A DNA stretch of 64,000 bases from Caenorhabditis elegans (GCF_000002985.6 NC_003284.9:3534001-3598000); one strand, 5' to 3'; numbered from the stretch's first letter, positions 11,601-24,469 are shown. The notes: generated from the sequence alone by a model not told the origin. Numbers and translations: made by a program.

Positions 11601-14600
11601 TCAAATTCTAATGAATCAACAACATGAGCCCAACGTTCTTGGGAACAACAAAAAAGTTTACCAAACGTTCGGGTCAACTCCACAATTGGCAAATGAACGA
11701 CACAAGGAGATGTACTCGCAAATTCGGCGGGGAGACGACTCATCATTTCGATCACGTGACAGATTTGTTCCACCAAGAAGACCAAGGATGGGATACGGAT
11801 CCAGCGATCTTTCAGCTATTGAGGTAATGGTTTCGTAGTCATTTTAAAATATCAGCGAAGTATTTCAAAGGTGTAGTAGCGCATTCTATAGTATTAAAAA
11901 ATGACCAAATATCATAGTAAAACTTTTCAAAATTTTTATGAAAGTCCTGTATTTTGTTACAAACGTTGGTAAATTCTCAGTTTTAGTTACTCTTTTCGTC
12001 GATCAAAAATAATTTTTCCATTCAGATTTTACGATCAATTTATGTTTTCAACATAAATATTCAAAAATTAGATTCGAACATGTTAAACCGCTATAGTTTT
12101 CTCAAAAAATGGCAAAAAAATCAGTGATTGACACTTTTTGACTGTCAGTGGTTTTAATATGAAATTTGGTCATTTTGTACTATAAAAGTGGTTTTTAACA
12201 ACTTTCCCACTGGCACTTCTCTATTAAAAAATTAGGAATCTTTATTATTCATGTAGTGATCTCGTGTCTTTCCTTCCGTTTATCATGAAAATAATAACAT
12301 TGATAAAATGCACAATGCACAATTGAATATCTTATCGACAACTGTCAATATTCTAATTTTCGCATATCAAATATGGGAAAATACTGTACGTAATAATAGT
12401 AAGAACAACGATTGGTAGATCTCGACTTTCCGAAAAAACGAGAGAGGGGAAAATTAAATTAATGAAGTGCGTCTTGATGGTTATCTCTAGTTGCAGGAAA
12501 TGTCTCCAATTCGTTCATCGACTTACTCCAGCAGCAGCGAAGCACACAGACTATCGTCTCTGCGTGCTCAAACTGAGTGGAAGCCTCAGCTCACTTCAAC
12601 AACTACATCGTTTCAGGTTGGTATTTGGAACTCTATAAATTTTGAAAAACCAAATAATTTTCAGCCACTCAGCCCGATGAACCATCATGATAAAGAAAAC
12701 GGGCCGTTTAAAGCACCCATGTCACCAGTTTGCAGTTCAACTCCTCGCTCTCAAAGAATGTACCGCAAAAATCCCAAATACCGACGTCAATTTGGCTCGT
12801 CTCTTCAGTTATCCGAGTCTCGCCTCGAAGAGAGCACAAGCCAAGAGTCGGAAAGAGCAGTCACCCCAGAATCGTGGATGGAGCATAATAACGAGAATGA
12901 GCATCCAGATCAGATGATGTTTGCCAAACCAAAGCAAGGAAGTTTTCCGCGACCAGAAGCTTTTGGCCTTGATAACGCGTACGCCAAGCACAAGGACATT
13001 CGAGGAATCATCTTTTTGAGCATGTCGTTGTGTGGACGCCGTCTTACACTCAACGTCCAAAATGCCGCCTACTTCTGCAGTGCTGCTCGACCAACATCTG
13101 TGTGCTCCTACGTCAGTGCTGTTCTTTGCCATCGTCCAAGCTCCCAATCGTCTTCTTCCTCACGCCAGTATAGGCAAAGGCCTGATGAGTGTTATCGTAC
13201 TCGCCTCGTGACAAACTGCAATAGCCCATCGTTTGATGAGAGTTTCTATTTGTAAGTTTTTATCCGATTTTGGCAACGTTTCGACGGCATCGATAAAATT
13301 TAGTTTTATCTGATCTTTCAAGGGGTGTAGGTGTAAAAGTTTCCCGGTCACCTTGGCGTCCTCAAAGAACATGCCACCTGCAGCGTGTTATTTTCCTTGT
13401 TAATTCAAACCTATGTTCATTTAAAAAAAAAACATTTTTTTTTCAGCACATTCTCCGAGAATTGCGTTCGCGATCTTCTGATCGTCACTGTCTATGAAAT
13501 GGATTCCAACAATGCCGAGTACGCTATTATTTTTCCATAAATCCATCTGTAAAACTTAATATTTTCAGAAAGAAACGAATCCTGGGATGCATGACATTCC
13601 CTGTGAGCCGAATTCTGAAAAAGGCCAGCCAAGTCGTCGGCGATCCGTTCCCCCACTACAGACGTCAAGATCCAATGGAAGATGTTGAGATCAACAATGA
13701 GGGATTTTTCCTCTTGAACAAAGACCAGGGAAGAAAGCAAAATTTCCCACAGCGCAAGGTAGGTCAATGACTTTCATAGTTTTTCATTCCATCCACAGAA
13801 CAGGTTACACACTCCATAAGATGCTTCAGGTTCGCCGCCAAACGTTTTACGAGGATCCCGCGTTCACCGGAGTGTCGTCTGCTGGTTCATCGGTGATTTC
13901 CAACAATACTGGAGGACAGGTGCGGATTGCTCTTAAAGTGATGTGATGACATTTATGTATATGTATGGATGGAAGTGGTTATTTTGTTATCGTTGCCTTT
14001 CATTGCCCACGCACCCGCTAAATTTGTGTTGTAGTGATGTTTTATCATCGTTTTCGGTTCGTTTTCTTGTAGAGAACTGAAGCTTGTTCAGCCTGATGTG
14101 CAACAATGTTTAGCATATTGCTTTTACGATGCTCAAATGCAAAATTAATCAAAATTGGTAGTACAAAAAACTACTATATTTCAAACTCTTTGAAAAGAAC
14201 ATAACCATTCAAATTTCATTTGAATACAGTTAATTTTACTCTTAAATGTGTAGTACGGCCTATGGGGAAATGCTGAAAACCCATATCTATGATGCTAATA
14301 AGGCAAACAAAAAAAAATTTAAAACTGTAAGTAAGTAATTAAGTAAGGAGTAAGTAATTAAGTAAGGAGTAAGTAAGTAAGTAAATAAGTAAGAAATATT
14401 TTATTTCGAGTTAAAATGTGAAAGACTCAGTTTGCACAATTAAAAAAAAATCTAAAGCACTGAACGCCTACAATGTTGGAATACTAAAATTTTGAACACA
14501 ATTCAAACCTAGAACTGAACCTTTTTTTTGTGATCGACGTCTTCTAAACAAGTTGGTGAAAACTGATTTCCCTCAATTTTTAATTCGAAATGAAAAAATT

Positions 14601-17600
14601 TCCAAAAGTTTTGAAGAAATTTTATTTTGATTTTTGGTCACTTTTGAATCATAGTTTTAATCATCTCCCAGTGGCCGTAATAAAACAATTATAAATTGTC
14701 AGTGCCAGAATAATAAATTGTCAGTGCGAAAAATCAGTGCAAGACTAATAGAGAACATATTGTTTTTGAGTAATAATCTTTCTTACACAAAATCCAATGA
14801 TTACTTTTCAACGTAACTTCAGTTGAAACACTAGAGCAATTTCAAATTTCAACTATTCCATTCGCTTATCAGTTTCGTTTCATGATAAGTGGTTTGCGAC
14901 TCCTAAATTCAATTTTGTTCTTTCGTTTCGCATAGTCTGTCGGAAACTGACTGTGCCAATGTTAATAATCACCCTCACTCTTCTTTGGCTCAAGTTTTTG
15001 ATTTTTGATTCAAAATTCCTAACCTCGAACTGACCATCATCGAGTTATTGTTGTCGATTTGTTGGTTTTGATCTCTATCATCAGAAGAGACATGGAGTAG
15101 TGATTTTTTGGCCGTTGTGTGAGCAGAGTTTTGACAAATGACTGGCCCGCATCTCTGTCGCGGCTATCGGATGTCAAGGCGGCTACGTATGAATGAAAAG
15201 GATACATTTTTCACAACTTCACCACTGTTGTAACTCTGCTTGAGGAGAAAAAAAACCCGATTTTGCAAAAATCCCTCACCGAGTGTCCCCAGAACTTTGA
15301 CCGTCCAGAAAATCATATCTCAACTAATCTAGCCATACTGCTTCAGTAGAAATATGAAACAGAAAAGATAACGCAAAGACAATACCAGTGGTGAAACGAA
15401 GAAAGGGATTAACCAGAGTCGGGGGGCTAAGAGCAGTGATCTACTACTCATCCTCCATACTCCTGCGCTTCTTCTCCCTCTCCCTCTCGGTGGTTATATT
15501 TGTTTTCCTGACAGATTCAATGTTGAACACTTATCTGAGAAGGCTTCATGTTTTTTTTTTCGAGTTTCCCAGTGACCTAGGTTAACAATTTCTCTCCGTT
15601 TCTGTTTTTTTCTTGCGAACCCCCAAGGCTTCAACTACGCACAGTTCTCTCAAATTTTTTCCACCCTATGGAATTTCTTAAACTTTTTATGTTTCAGTAT
15701 TACCGCAATTGGTTTCAGCACGTGTACTCTGTGCCTATACCGTTGACATTGATTATTTATCAAGTATTTTCAGTTTTCAGTTCTCAACGCGTATTGATCA
15801 GTTTCATTGCAATTTGTAACTTTTTCAGCCAAAATTCAAGGATTTTTTTTCTGATTTTGAGTCTTTACATAAAATATCTAGTCAAGGGCCAAATGAACTA
15901 CTATATTTCAAACTCTGCGTCGCATTGTCATCGTTTCTTGTTTCATGTCACACTCTGCACCGCACTTTGTTGCATCTTTGAACCTTTCCATCCATACAAT
16001 GTTTTTTTTCAAAATTTACCACTGCTAACTTAAAAACTTTTTTTGAAAATTAAATTTCAGATGACAATGGCATCTCCTCGTTTGTCAGTGCCCAATGAGC
16101 TGACAATGGGTGATTACTACAGATCAACGGGTAGCAGCGACATGCGCGGTCGGTCCACAAACAATCTCCTAGACTATACGTCTGCATCGTCAAGCACAAA
16201 TGGTTCAGCGGGTGGCCCGGAAAAGTTGAAACTTCATAGGGCAACTCTACCAAGTATCACAACTACAACAAGTAAGATAATTTTTTGTATTACAGGTGAA
16301 CCTGTGGGAAAATAATTAAAAATTACTCCTATAATGAAAAAAAAATTTTGGAAAGTGTTTTTTTTTAAATTTTCGAGTCAAAAATCGTTGAAAAATCAGG
16401 TCTAAAACTTTATTCGGAAGTCATCAATCAAACAAATTTTTACACCCAATTTTTATAGTCTAATCATGTTTTAAATATTGATATTCAAACATTGTAAAAA
16501 TTCGAGCATACGACAGTGCTATAGATTTTTCAAAAAGTGACAAAAAAAACAGTAATTGCCACTTTCTGACTGCCTGTGTTTGAAATATGAAATTTGATAA
16601 TTTTAGCATCATAAAAGTGGTTTTAACAACTTCTCCACTGGCGCTACTCCACCTTTAAAAAATTATGAGAAAATTTCACCTAAATCTGCAAATTTCGTAA
16701 GATTTACCAAAAACCTTCTGAGGCTAAAACGGATTTTATTGTCTATACACTCATTTCCAACTGATTTTATGTGAAATTCCAGGAAAGGAACTTTTAATAC
16801 TGATTGGAAAGTTGCCGTGCGTGGGTATTACCAATAACTGAAAAAGTTGTGTTTTATGAGATAATGTTAGAAAAAATAGTTTTTATGCGTTTCACATTTA
16901 CCTTGTATTTATCGAATTTGACATGCGATCGCTTTGGAGCACTTGGAGACCTTATTCCCACTTAGTTGTCGACACACAAAGTCGGCATAATTCGAACCTA
17001 TGCTATTCTGCATCAAGCGGCCTAACTGCTGCATCCTTTCGATTATCGCAACGTGTCTACCGAGTTGTCTACGTCGGCAAAGTATGTTAAAATGGCTCTC
17101 CAAAATCACTGTTTGTCATGTGTTCATAGTGTACTTGCGAGGTTTGATTAGTACTTTTGACAGGGCGGACACGGTTGCGATGAGGTGAGAAACTGACGGT
17201 TTTCCATCATTTGACTACTGCCGAGTTTTCTCTTGCTCTAAATGTTTTTGACCAATTTTGTTGGGGATGTGTGACATATCACACTTTGCGCTATTTATCT
17301 TAATTCCCACCACATTGTCTCCATGATTACACGCCTCTTATGGTATTAACTTTGTCTCTTATCAGAGAGCCCTCGGTTTATGGAAACAGTGTGAGGTGGA
17401 AGTGATGCCTAGCCGTCAACCAAAATTGTTTATGAAGCCCCAGGTTTTTATTGTTTTTAAAATTTATTTCCATCGCGTTCGCTTCCCCTCACTCTTCATT
17501 CCCACGCCTGTTTTTGGAACAACACATCACTGCCACGCATTTTGTATCGACCGATAGAAATGAGGGGATGCACAGTTTTTATTGAGGACAACTTTCTTTA

Positions 17601-20600
17601 GTTTCCTCTTTTTTTCACAATTATTGCATGACATTTAGAGTTTCCTATAAAATTCAGGTTCTTACTTTCTTTGATTTTCTCGATTTCCATCCATTAAACA
17701 TTGTTCAAAATACTTTTCTCAGTATTTTCAAAACCACACAATGAGCGACGAAGAGGTTGACATTGTTGAAGAGCAGTCCATGACGGATACGAAATTTCAA
17801 CGACGTGGCAGTCTGATTCGCCGTACATGGAACAATACGAGCGCGAAAATTCGCGGACGATCGCTAACGTGTGTGGAAGAGCGTGAAGAGTGCAGACGTT
17901 GGTCTTCTTTTTCCTTATCACTGAGTCTCTTTTTCTCACGGTCTCTCTAAATCACCCGATCTTTCTCCTCCTTCTAGTGCTCCAAAAATAGACTTGATTC
18001 GAAATATCGTAGGTGTGAAATGTGGACAGTCGAAGGTCTTAGTACTTTGGGGTTTTCGATTAAAAGTTAAACGTGTGTGTATTTTGTATGAGCCATTTGA
18101 AAAATGACTCGGAATTCAAAAATAAAATTTGAAAACATTATAATATACACGTTTTTATGAGTTGCTTTAAAATGGTTTTATTTAGTTTTCAAAAAATTAC
18201 TTATTTAATTCTAAAACCACTGAATTACTTACTAAAACCTCCCCAAAAATCGAAGTTCACAGTAAGACTTCTTAAACATTTTTAAAAACTTTATGGAGGT
18301 CCAAATTTTAAATGGACAGCAATAAAGGTTTCAGGCAATAATTGAGGTCCTTGGAATTTGTCTAATATACTTGAAAAATGAGTACAATTTTTCTACACTA
18401 GCTCTGAAACTCATAAACAATAAGACACTTATATTAATTTGGAAATTTTTATTGAAAAACTTTATTAAAAATTCGAATAAAAATTTTGAAAGTTAAAACA
18501 AAAATGGTTCAGCATAATCAAACCTCAACTGTACTTTCCTATTTAGGCGAGAACAACTCTGACGATGCGAAGAGCCTGAGTCCCGAACAATCGCCCACGG
18601 ATCACCACTTCTTGTGTCCTGACGACAATGGAGGAGTCTACGGAGCAGGGCCCGCTCATAGTGCTATTAAAAAGGTGGGTTGATGAAAGTATGGTGTTCA
18701 TTCAACTATTCATTGATACAAAACGGATGCTGTCTGACTTTGAGTTTGTTCTTTTATTTATTCTTTTTTTTGTGCTTCAAAAACTCTTCATGTAACAGCT
18801 TCCGGTTTTGCAGAGCTCGGTTCGTCGTGCAGCGTCGTTCACCTTTTCGCCGAAGCACTCATCCTCAAAGACCAACCTGCGCCAGCTGAACGGACGTGAG
18901 GAAGATAAAGAAAAGAAGCGTTTTCTGTGAGTTTTTCTTTTCTAGTTGCTTAACTGCCATGGCTAATCAACTAGTCAATTAGGCACAATTTTCATTAACT
19001 TACGAAGTGGTGCGTCGCATTCGTAGAACCGAAATTGATTCACGGAAAGGTTATGCCAGAAATATGATTTTATGTGGTTGTTCAAGTTGATATCATTCTA
19101 TAGAAAAAAGTTCGAAGTACGACAATGATATCACGTGTAACTTGAAAATTATCAGAGCATCTTTCACTGATTTATCATGAAATCATAAAATCATAGAACC
19201 GTTTAAAGATTGCAAAATATTTCAAGAAATACTATAGGTAGGACTCTACTATCCCACCCCTACTTATTTTTTCCAAATCTTACCCATTTTTTGACTGCCA
19301 CACGCGAGGGCACCTACCTAAATGCACATTTGTTCGGGACTATTGGACCGTGAGCAGGTGTAGTGGGGTTTGATCGGCTAGTCTACAAAAGATAAAAGAA
19401 TATTTTCTTTTCGTGAAGTGGATGTTCCGATCTCGATCACTAGAAGGAGTTTGCATTTGAAAGAATAGGAATTTATCGAAATTGTGCATGGTTAAAGAAA
19501 AATTGGCAACGAAATGAAGTCATGATTTTTATTTTGGTAGAACTTAGTGGTTTCTTTTGTTCATTAGTATGTTGTTATTATGGATTAAAGTAACAATATT
19601 TGCAAAAATCGAATATATGAACTCTTTGCATTATATGGTTTATTAGAATGTCAAAAAACTTTTCATGAGCTTAGTTCTCTTAGAGACTGCATCAGCGAAG
19701 AAAGGAAATCGGAATTTTTTGGCAATTCAGCAGTTCGGCAACAGTAGTCCAAATTATGGGTAACTGCCAAATGTTGGGCCATTCGGCAATTCGACAACTA
19801 TTTATCGAGTTGAAAAGTGTTGGAAGGTGTTGGAAAAAACCCAAAAAATGAGCAAAAAACTAGTTTTACAGTGGTAAATGTGTTTTGCTGAAGAGGCATA
19901 ACTTTGAGTTGCAGAATTCTAACATTTCCCACAATCGGCCCATTTTGCCCATTGCCGCCCACTCCTTGACAGCATCACTAATTTGCAACTGGTGTTTTTG
20001 GTGCTTGGATTGATGTACAACGACAATACAGTTTACTGTATCAGTTTCTAGATTCTGAAAACCCTATGTGCGATTTCTTTAAATACTTCCTCTTATTTCT
20101 TTGCATCAGTGAATCTGTCGTGGGGGAACAAACGTACCAAACTGAGATGGGCTTATTGTAGGTTTTCCCCGTGTCTTTCACTTTTTTTTGCTCTCCCATG
20201 TCATTTGCGCATGCCCTTACGCTTCACATATCTGTCTCCCCACTCGCCCCCTTCTTGAAGCCACTGCCGCCCCGCGGCCCCCTTGCATTTTCTGCCATTG
20301 TTGCCCTCCACCTCCTCCTGTTTGGGTGGGAGCAGCAGAAGAACAAGGACATCCCTTTTTGCCTCTTCAGAAACGAGGTTTGTGCTTCGACCCTCTCTCT
20401 CACTGGTTTTGCAAGTCTCGGTGCGTACCGAGAAGGCCTGGAACAAATCGTCCAAGTTTATTTTCCGTTTCTCTACATTCTTGTCTTTAATTATTCCTCC
20501 AAGCCAAAACAATCTGTCAACAATTAGCGGTCGTCGCCAACAGGACGCGTCAACTGACAACACATCTCATTTTTTTCTCTACAAAAAATGGATATTCGTC

Positions 20601-23160
20601 GAAAAATTAGTACGCCGGTTCCCGTCAACGCGTCAAAGCGGTTCATCCACAAATGGGCTTCAGTCCGCGAGATGGAGTCGCTCGGTATCTCGCCGCCGTC
20701 GTTTTCACCAATCACGACGTCACACAGGCAAGCCAATTTTATAAAACACATACTTCTATCTAGCTCAAACAAATCTCGTTATAATTGAATAATGTCGCAA
20801 AAAAATTGGGCAGATTTTTCCACTTTACGCATATTACCTATTTGCTCGGCCGGAACTTGATTTCCCCACCAGCTGTGAAGCTAAAACATATATATGTGCG
20901 AAACCAACTTCTGATTATCATTCTATAATGACATCTCTTGTTTCTCCATTACTCTCGTTTCCAGTCTATACGTATTTTCTATGAAACTTGCACCTAGGCC
21001 ACATCAGCATGCCAGGTCCAAATCCAGGTTTGTACTGTAGTAATATTTTGGAAATTTAAAGTTTTATTCAAGAATTTATTAAACAACATTTTGTATGTTG
21101 TATGTTTCAAGTAGGACCTACAACTCAATTGTAGAGACTTTAACGGGATTTTTCATATTTCTGAGTTATGCAAATAAACGCTTTTTTGACGGCGTGTGCA
21201 GCATCACGTGCAGTGTTCTAGCAACTTTTTTTTCTATTGAAAATCAAGTTATGGTAGACCTTAACCTTTCCGGGGCGTCAGATAATCGTTTGGTTGAAAT
21301 AATTGGTAACACGATGCTGAATGGTAGGCGCGCGCGCGCGACAATGGTCATCAGTTATTCTTTGAAAGAATATCAACTTTCTCAGGGTACATGTGCATAA
21401 CATAACAACGCGTCGTTTGGAGTTGACTCGAGTGCATGTGAAATGCACACTGCTTTTCCAGTAAATGAAAATTCATTTTTTACAATGCTTGAATATTTGC
21501 AAACGAGATATAAATATGTAAATAAATACTCTTTGGAAATTGGAAAGTAAAAGTGCAAGATAATAAGGATGTTTGACTAGGGATTTATGAACTTTGTCGT
21601 TTATGTGAATGAAATCCACTTGGATTATCGACTAATCCGGCAGAAGGAATTCAAAAAAAGGATAGAGCCTATCTACCAACTATTATTATATCTAGTTCGT
21701 CTTCACATAGATCGATTCTGACCACAGTCGTAAACCGGGTGTACACGACCAACTCTCCCGCGCGCTGTCACCACTACTATAGTGCAGTTCACCCATTACT
21801 CTTCCCATCTCCCCCCCCCTTTTCTCCCTATTGCGCACTATTCGATCACCTAATTAGCGCACATCGACCGCCGGTCTCTCTGCATTCACCTTTTGCTGTC
21901 ACATTATGGCTGGCTCCAACTCGTCCGCCATGTCTTTGGACACTACTGATTTTGACTTTACTTCCACAATTCCCAGTACGCCGTCATCGTTTGATGATTT
22001 CTTTTTGATCCCAACGCCTGCAAAAACGTCTCGACGACGGTTCACAGTCGCACCATCTGACATCATTCGTCTGAAAAGGCGACTCGTTCAGCACCGCCCT
22101 AATCGGTTAGTTTCGATCAACACACGACGCGAAAATTGAAAAAAAAGGTTGATAATGAGCAGCTAGTTGTGATAACGCGAGACAAAATTTCTGTAGTCAC
22201 AGTTATTCTGACAATGCTGTCCGTCACCTACCCAATGATTGCAAAAACTAATAGCCAAATTTTGACGAAATTTCACCACACGGAGACCCATCAAAGTACT
22301 CCAAATCTTCACCACCACCACCATCATCATAATATAAGGTTAATCATTAGTTAGTTAGTAAAGTATACGATTAATAAATAAGAATATATAATTTATAATT
22401 TCTAAAAATTCCCTTTCAATTAATATCAAGTTTTTTCAGCGGACCAATCTCGCGCACGCTCTCCTATTTGCGGTCGAAGATGGATTTGGCTCTCTCCACG
22501 TCATCACTTTATCCATCTCGCGATGATGTCCGACAGTGGGAAATATCATTCGAATCTCTACTTAACAACAAATGTAAGTTGACATCACTTTTTTGATTGA
22601 TCACACTATTTCATGATATTTTCTTTTGCAGTCGGTTGCGCTCTTTTTCGTCAGTTTTTGAAAAAGGAGTTTTCCGATGAGAACATGGACTTTTGGCTCG
22701 AGTGTGAGGAGTTTAAGAAGATGAAGGACGGAAAGAAGTCGACCACACAAAAAGCCATCGAGATTTACAGTGAATTTGTCGCTGAACACTCACCCAAAGA
22801 GGTAAGTGTTGAAAATTTGAAATATTTATATTAGTATTAGATTATTATTATTGTTATTACTATTATTATGGCGTTTCAGGTGAACTTGGATAGTGATACC
22901 CGGGCCGCCACAAAAGCTGCCGTTGAGGCCGGATGTAAGCCAGACACCTTCGCGTTGGCTCAAAGCCGTGTTGAGCAACTTATGTCCAAAGATTCGTACA
23001 GACGGTGAGTTGAAAAATAAACTGTTTGGAAATTAAAAATAAATTATTATTGATTTTTTTTTTCAGATTCCTGCGTGACCGTCTATTCCTAGACCTCCTC
23101 GAAAGCTACGAGATTACCGATAAGGAGGACAAACCGTCAAGCTCGAAAGACAAAAACTGA
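8631..23160 (+). CDS. rgs-7: C2- and RGS-domain regulator of G-protein signalling
   Basis: Fifteen exons in consistent phase: 8631-8673, 8752-8866, 11556-11823, 12491(or 12497)-12616, 12665-13251, 13447-13518, 13569-13758, 13830-13919, 16061-16271, 18547-18674, 18814-18926, 22440-22573, 22632-22801, 22880-23004, 23067-23160. The product is 821 aa (819 with the second acceptor). An acidic, Ser-rich N-terminus (MSDEDADEYDD...) is followed by a basic region, a C2 domain at about residues 295-420, a Ser/Thr-rich linker and a C-terminal RGS domain at about 680-805. RGS hallmarks are present: EFSDENMDFWLECEEF, VNLDSDTR and DSYRRFLRDRL. RGS domains speed GTP hydrolysis by Galpha subunits; C2 domains usually bind membranes or proteins. 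The C2-plus-RGS layout resembles vertebrate RGS3. Internal first exons (listed separately) would make short RGS-only forms. Confidence 0.88.
12000..12235. repeat. Dispersed repeat, copy A (rgs-7 intron 3)
   Basis: This stretch resembles 16415-16665 in the same orientation. Shared pieces include a central TTTTTGACTGTCAG/TTTCTGACTGCCTG segment, ATATGAAATTTG, ATAAAAGTGGTTTT and AACAACTT...CCACTGGC. Divergence is considerable, so it is probably an old copy of a C. elegans repeat family. Confidence 0.65.
14326..14394. repeat. GTAA microsatellite with TTAAGTAAGGA variants
   Basis: About 70 bases of imperfect GTAA/AAGT repeats lie in the intron between 13919 and 16061 of rgs-7. An 18-base higher-order unit containing GGAGTAAGTAATTAAGTAA appears to recur. 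Confidence 0.85.
16415..16665. repeat. Dispersed repeat, copy B (rgs-7 intron)
   Basis: Direct-orientation partner of 12000-12235, with the same order of recognisable blocks, ending near CACCTTTAAAAAATTA. A weaker resemblance exists near 42040-42100 (TTTTTAACAA, then CACCTTTAAAAATTTT). Confidence 0.65.
17741..17868 (+). CDS. rgs-7: Candidate alternative first exon of rgs-7 (a)
   Basis: The ATG at 17741 opens a hydrophilic frame beginning MSDEEVDIVEEQSM and containing QRRGSLIRRTW, a basic patch with a possible PKA-type RRGS site. The acidic start resembles the main N-terminus. A GTGTGTG donor at 17869 leaves phase 2, which fits the phase-2 acceptor at 22440; the spliced product would be 216 aa with a complete RGS domain. 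It does not fit the nearer acceptors at 18547 (phase 1) or 18814 (phase 0). Supported by open frame, composition and phase only. Confidence 0.5.
18990..20580. other. Intronic DNA of rgs-7, probable promoter for internal first exons
   Basis: This part of the 3.5-kb intron between 18926 and 22440 has no supported exon. Around 19720-19800 a short CGGCAA/TTCGGCAATTCG motif recurs several times. The 20170-20480 block is unusually C/T-rich and lacks stop codons in several frames, consistent with promoter or 5' UTR sequence for the exon at 20588. Confidence 0.4.
20588..20727 (+). CDS. rgs-7: Candidate alternative first exon of rgs-7 (b), GC donor
   Basis: The ATG at 20588 opens a Ser/Pro- and Arg-containing frame (MDIRRKISTPVPVNASKRF...SPPSFSPITTSHR). 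The frame reaches CACAG followed by GCAAGCC, a good GC-AG type donor, in phase 2. Joined to the exon at 22440 it gives a 220-aa protein whose last two thirds are the RGS domain. Pyrimidine-rich DNA precedes the ATG. If the GC donor is not used the frame runs on to a stop at 20788. Confidence 0.55.
21328..21340. repeat. Alternating GC tract
   Basis: A 13-base run of alternating G and C inside AT-rich intronic DNA. Such alternating runs can adopt Z-DNA. Confidence 0.8.
21906..22105 (+). CDS. rgs-7: Candidate alternative first exon of rgs-7 (c)
   Basis: The ATG at 21906 starts a 200-base exon whose reading frame begins MAGSNSSAMSLDTTDFDF and ends in a strongly basic segment (IIRLKRRLVQHRPN). 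The donor CG/GTTAGT leaves phase 2, matching the acceptor at 22440, for a product of 240 aa with the full RGS domain. The Ser/Thr-rich then Lys/Arg-rich composition resembles membrane-targeting N-termini of small RGS proteins, which is an inference. Confidence 0.6.
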
Positions 23161-24252
23161 GCAATCATATTCTCATTTTATGATCTTTTTGTTTTCCCAC
23201 CCCCGCACAATATAAATTGAAGGTAGTGCAAATGTGTCCTCTTTTTCTCTCTCTCACGTAGTTGTCATTTTCATTGGAACTTTATCTGTACGTTTCTATT
23301 CTTTGAAACCTGTCTAAAATTTCAACATGCCGCTCATTTCGTTGAGCTTTTTTCTCATCTTTTCTGTATTCTAATTGAATCAGACTCTTAATTGCCAGTT
23401 TTTTCTCACTGAATTTTTTTCCTATTATGTGTTGTAAAAAAAGAAGCAAGCTCTCATAACCGAAAACTTTTCTTCTCCCAACACAACACCTATCCCTAAT
23501 TCTCGCTTTTCCGTATTTTGATCTCTGTTATGAAGGTATTACAGAGTTGTCTTGTAAAACGAAGAATTCTGTAAAAATGAAATTTTTACAATAATATGTA
23601 CGTCATTTTAATTTCGATTGACATGGTGACATTTTTGTTTTCATTTGACAGTTTTATGAATCAACCAAATTGTCTTATGTATGTATGTCTTGTCTTATCA
23701 AAACCATCAAAAGGGAGGCTCCACACTTGAGCACCTAAACACATTGGTTCTGTACATTTAGTGCAAGTGAACATTAAAGCTTTTTATGCTGCATCAATCT
23801 ATGTTCTAAAGAATCAAAAACTCAGCAATTTGCTCATTCAAGCGCATGCACAAAGTTATTTTTAGATTAATTCCACTTTTAGGGTTTGCAGCCGTTTTTC
23901 AGTAAAGCAGCAGTATTCATGAAGGCTTAGCTATCTTAAAGCTTCATATCGTAATGATTTCTGCAATACAATTTATAACTAGAGAACAAAACATTTTAAG
24001 AGTTGCTTATGTACAAACGAGACGTATATGTATGCAATTTGAAGGGGTACCACAAAAATTTCAGCTTCGGAACTTATCTCTGAATCCGTGAAAACACGGT
24101 CTGATTGTTTTTTGATCACAGAAAAGGAATCTTGGAGATTTTTGGAAAATAATATTTTTTTGGTAAAAAATTTGAAAATGTATCCATCTATGTAACTCGA
24201 TCGAAAATTTTCAAATTTTTATTTTCAAATAAACAAAAAAAATAATAGGGAG

Positions 24253-24330
24253 AGGTGATATTTTCCGTTATGGGTAAAAACGGAAGCTACTTACAGAAAA
24301 ACTTTGGTAGGCATTCAAAAGAGCTGAAAA
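24253..24330. repeat. 78-bp direct repeat, copy 1
   Basis: Begins AGGTGATATTTTCC and ends CAAAAGAGCTGAAAA. It matches 24470-24547 in the same orientation with about six mismatches over 78 positions. Confidence 0.9.
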
Positions 24331-24469
24331 TTTTCTACAAAGTTTCTGAAAGACATTTGAAAAAAAGTTTTGGTTTCCCTGAAAACGTTTAATTAAATTT
24401 AGATAACTTGGAAAATTTACTATTAAAAATCCTTTTTTCCGTATATAATGTCATTTAAATTTTAGGCAT

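Noticed and set aside
20171..20744. Several overlapping open frames in a C/T-rich block of the rgs-7 intron
   Set aside because: Open in many frames on both strands because of composition; more likely promoter/5' UTR for the exon at 20588.
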